20,332 nucleotides of DNA from Acanthamoeba lenticulata (Eukaryota; Discosea; Longamoebia; Acanthamoebidae), in assembly GCA_002179805.1 (NCBI GenBank), contig NAVB01000559.1, positions 1 to 20,332 on the forward strand. The letters run 5' to 3'. Position numbers and translations under genes: made by a program. The notes below the pieces were generated by a model that saw nothing but the letters and a program-made list of their open reading frames with translations, was not told where the DNA came from and made no database searches. The number at the start of each line of letters is the position of its first letter. Position 1 is the first letter of the stretch. Below, piece after piece: positions 19,145-20,332 of this stretch.

Positions 19145-20332
19145 GACGATAACGACGACGACGAGGACAGCTCCGAAGGCAAGGTCAAGACTGTGGACTT
19201 TGAATTGCCCTCCATCCCGGATATCGACGACGATGAGCCCGAAACGCCTGCCTCGTACTCTTGCTCGCTCTCGCTCTCGCTCTCGCTCTCTCTCTCTCTC
19301 TCTCTCGTGCACTCGTCAAAATGTTGAAGATTCTGACGCACAAGATTGGTGGTGGTGGCTTTTGCGGTGGGGGGGGGGTGTAACAGGAGCGGTGGCGCCC
19401 CAGGCGCGGAGGGAGGAGCAGGAGGCATCCCGCCGCCGCCTCCCATGATGGGCGGCCCGCCTCCTCCCCCAGGCGCCGGACCGCCGCCGCCTCCGGGAAT
19501 GGGGCCTCCCCCGCTGCCCGGCAAGGCGGCCTTCACCGGTATCAAGCTCAAGCGCTTCAACTGGATCAAGGTCCGCTGGTCCACGCCCATGCATATCCCA
19601 CACACCGACCCCCCCCCATCGCGAGCCGTTTTTATTGTTGATGTCCCTACAAACATGAATAACGTCGTCCTAAATTGATCTCATGCAGGTCCCGCCCGGT
19701 AAGCTCAAGAAGTCGATGTGGGTGCAAGCCGAGCGCAACACCAAGGGCATCGTGCTCGAAAACAAGACCCTCGAAGCCCTCTTCTTCTTGCCCACAGGCA
19801 AGGAGAAGGAGGAGGAAGCCAAGAATCCCAAGAACCAGGTCTCCATCATTAACATTCAGCGCGCAAACAACGTGGGCATCCTCTTGTGCCGCTTCCCCAT
19901 CTCCCACAGCGAGATCCGCAAGTCGATCCTCAACTGCGACGAGGTTCGCCTCCTCTTTCTCTCGCTCTCGCTCTGCTGGCTCTCCCTCCCCCTCAACCCC
20001 TTTCTCACGCCGCAAACAAAAAACGAAAAAAAAAACGAAAAAAAAAACAACAAAACAGAAAGTGCTCACGCTCGACATGACGCGGTCGCTAGTCAGGCTC
20101 GCGCCCACCAAGGACGAGATCGAAATGATCCAGCAGTATAAGGCACGTCCTTGACTATTATCCTTGATTCATTTGTTATTCTCTCGCGTGCAGGGTGCCG
20201 CATGCGCCCCCCCCCCCCTCTCCTCCTCCTCCTTTCTTTTCTCCTCTTCTCTTGTCTTCTCTTGTTGTTGTTGTTGTTGTTGGTCTCCGAACTCCTCCTT
20301 CTTGGGCTGGTGCTGACCCGGGACCGACGTTT
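19145..20332 (+). CDS. Formin: FH1 and beginning of FH2 domain (partial at both ends)
   Basis: Four exons join in frame: 19145-19254, 19387-19570, 19689-19943, 20059-20142. The first encodes an acidic stretch (DDNDDDEDSSEGK, then PDIDDDEPETPAS). The second has the Pro/Gly-rich FH1 segment (PPPPPMMGG, PPPPPGAG, PPPPPGMG), which recruits profilin-actin, and runs into FH2 at KLKRFNWIK. The third and fourth continue FH2 (LKKSMWVQ, INIQRANNVGILLCRF, LTLDMTRSLVRLAPTKDEIE). Formins nucleate and elongate unbranched actin filaments. The 5' part (GTPase-binding/FH3 region expected in most formins) is absent: the first exon starts at an acceptor (19141-19144) and has no upstream ATG in frame. The rest of FH2 lies beyond the right edge. 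The donor after 20142 appears to be GC rather than GT. Confidence 0.85.
19263..19306. repeat. (CTCTCG)n/(CT)n microsatellite in a formin intron
   Basis: GCTCTC units followed by a pure CT run lie just inside the first visible formin intron (19255-19386). A run of ten G bases follows at 19371-19380, just before the acceptor. Both are prone to length errors and strain variation. Confidence 0.85.
20143..20332 (+). other. Probable formin intron at the window edge
   Basis: After the last FH2 exon the plus strand becomes C- and T-rich with a GTT repeat (about 20262-20281). It reads as intron. No exon continuing FH2 was found before the edge. Confidence 0.5.

Overview
This is nuclear DNA of an intron-rich, GC-rich amoebozoan. 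The best guess is an Acanthamoeba species. Genes are closely packed on both strands, introns are mostly 60-120 bases, and one gene encodes a two-CBM49 secreted protein with a Ser/Pro/Ala linker, the layout of the Luke cyst-wall lectins of Acanthamoeba. Gene models below were assembled by hand by joining exons whose splice sites and reading-frame phases agree. They are predictions from sequence alone.

Layout, left to right: (1) 1-6083, minus: a very large secreted adhesin-like protein (at least 1613 residues, 15 exons, 3' end outside the window) with signal peptide, IPT/TIG-like region, EGF-like repeat, SUEL-type lectin-like domain and several FG-GAP/VCBS-like calcium-loop repeats. (2) 6339-9366, minus: a 741-residue seven-transmembrane protein fused to a degenerate protein kinase domain (HRN instead of HRD, DFD instead of DFG) and a charged tail. 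(3) 9603-12471, minus: an SDP1/TGL-type patatin-domain triacylglycerol lipase (about 710 residues, 9 exons). (4) 12472-13265: mostly non-coding, with one doubtful ORF. (5) 13266-14247, minus: the Luke-type cyst-wall lectin with a TATA box. (6) 14248-14883: a divergent promoter region with a perfect E2F consensus. (7) 14884-16609, plus: a B-type mitotic cyclin with D-box and KEN box. (8) 17067-17704, minus: a small two-LIM-domain protein. (9) 17832-19076, minus: the C-terminal part of a GH78 alpha-L-rhamnosidase with a C-terminal SUEL lectin domain. (10) 19145 to the right edge, plus: a formin (FH1 and start of FH2).

The genes do not form an operon or one pathway. Two themes recur: secreted carbohydrate-binding proteins (two SUEL genes and one CBM49 gene) and cell-cycle/cytoskeleton functions (cyclin B, LIM protein, formin). 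The most useful observations are the 7TM-pseudokinase fusion; the point near 19.1 kb where two genes, both lacking their 5' halves, meet head to head inside an A/C-rich repeat (a rearrangement or a chimeric assembly); the shared promoter region between a cyst-wall gene and a mitotic cyclin; and an unusual 5' splice-site pattern with C at intron position +4 in most introns.
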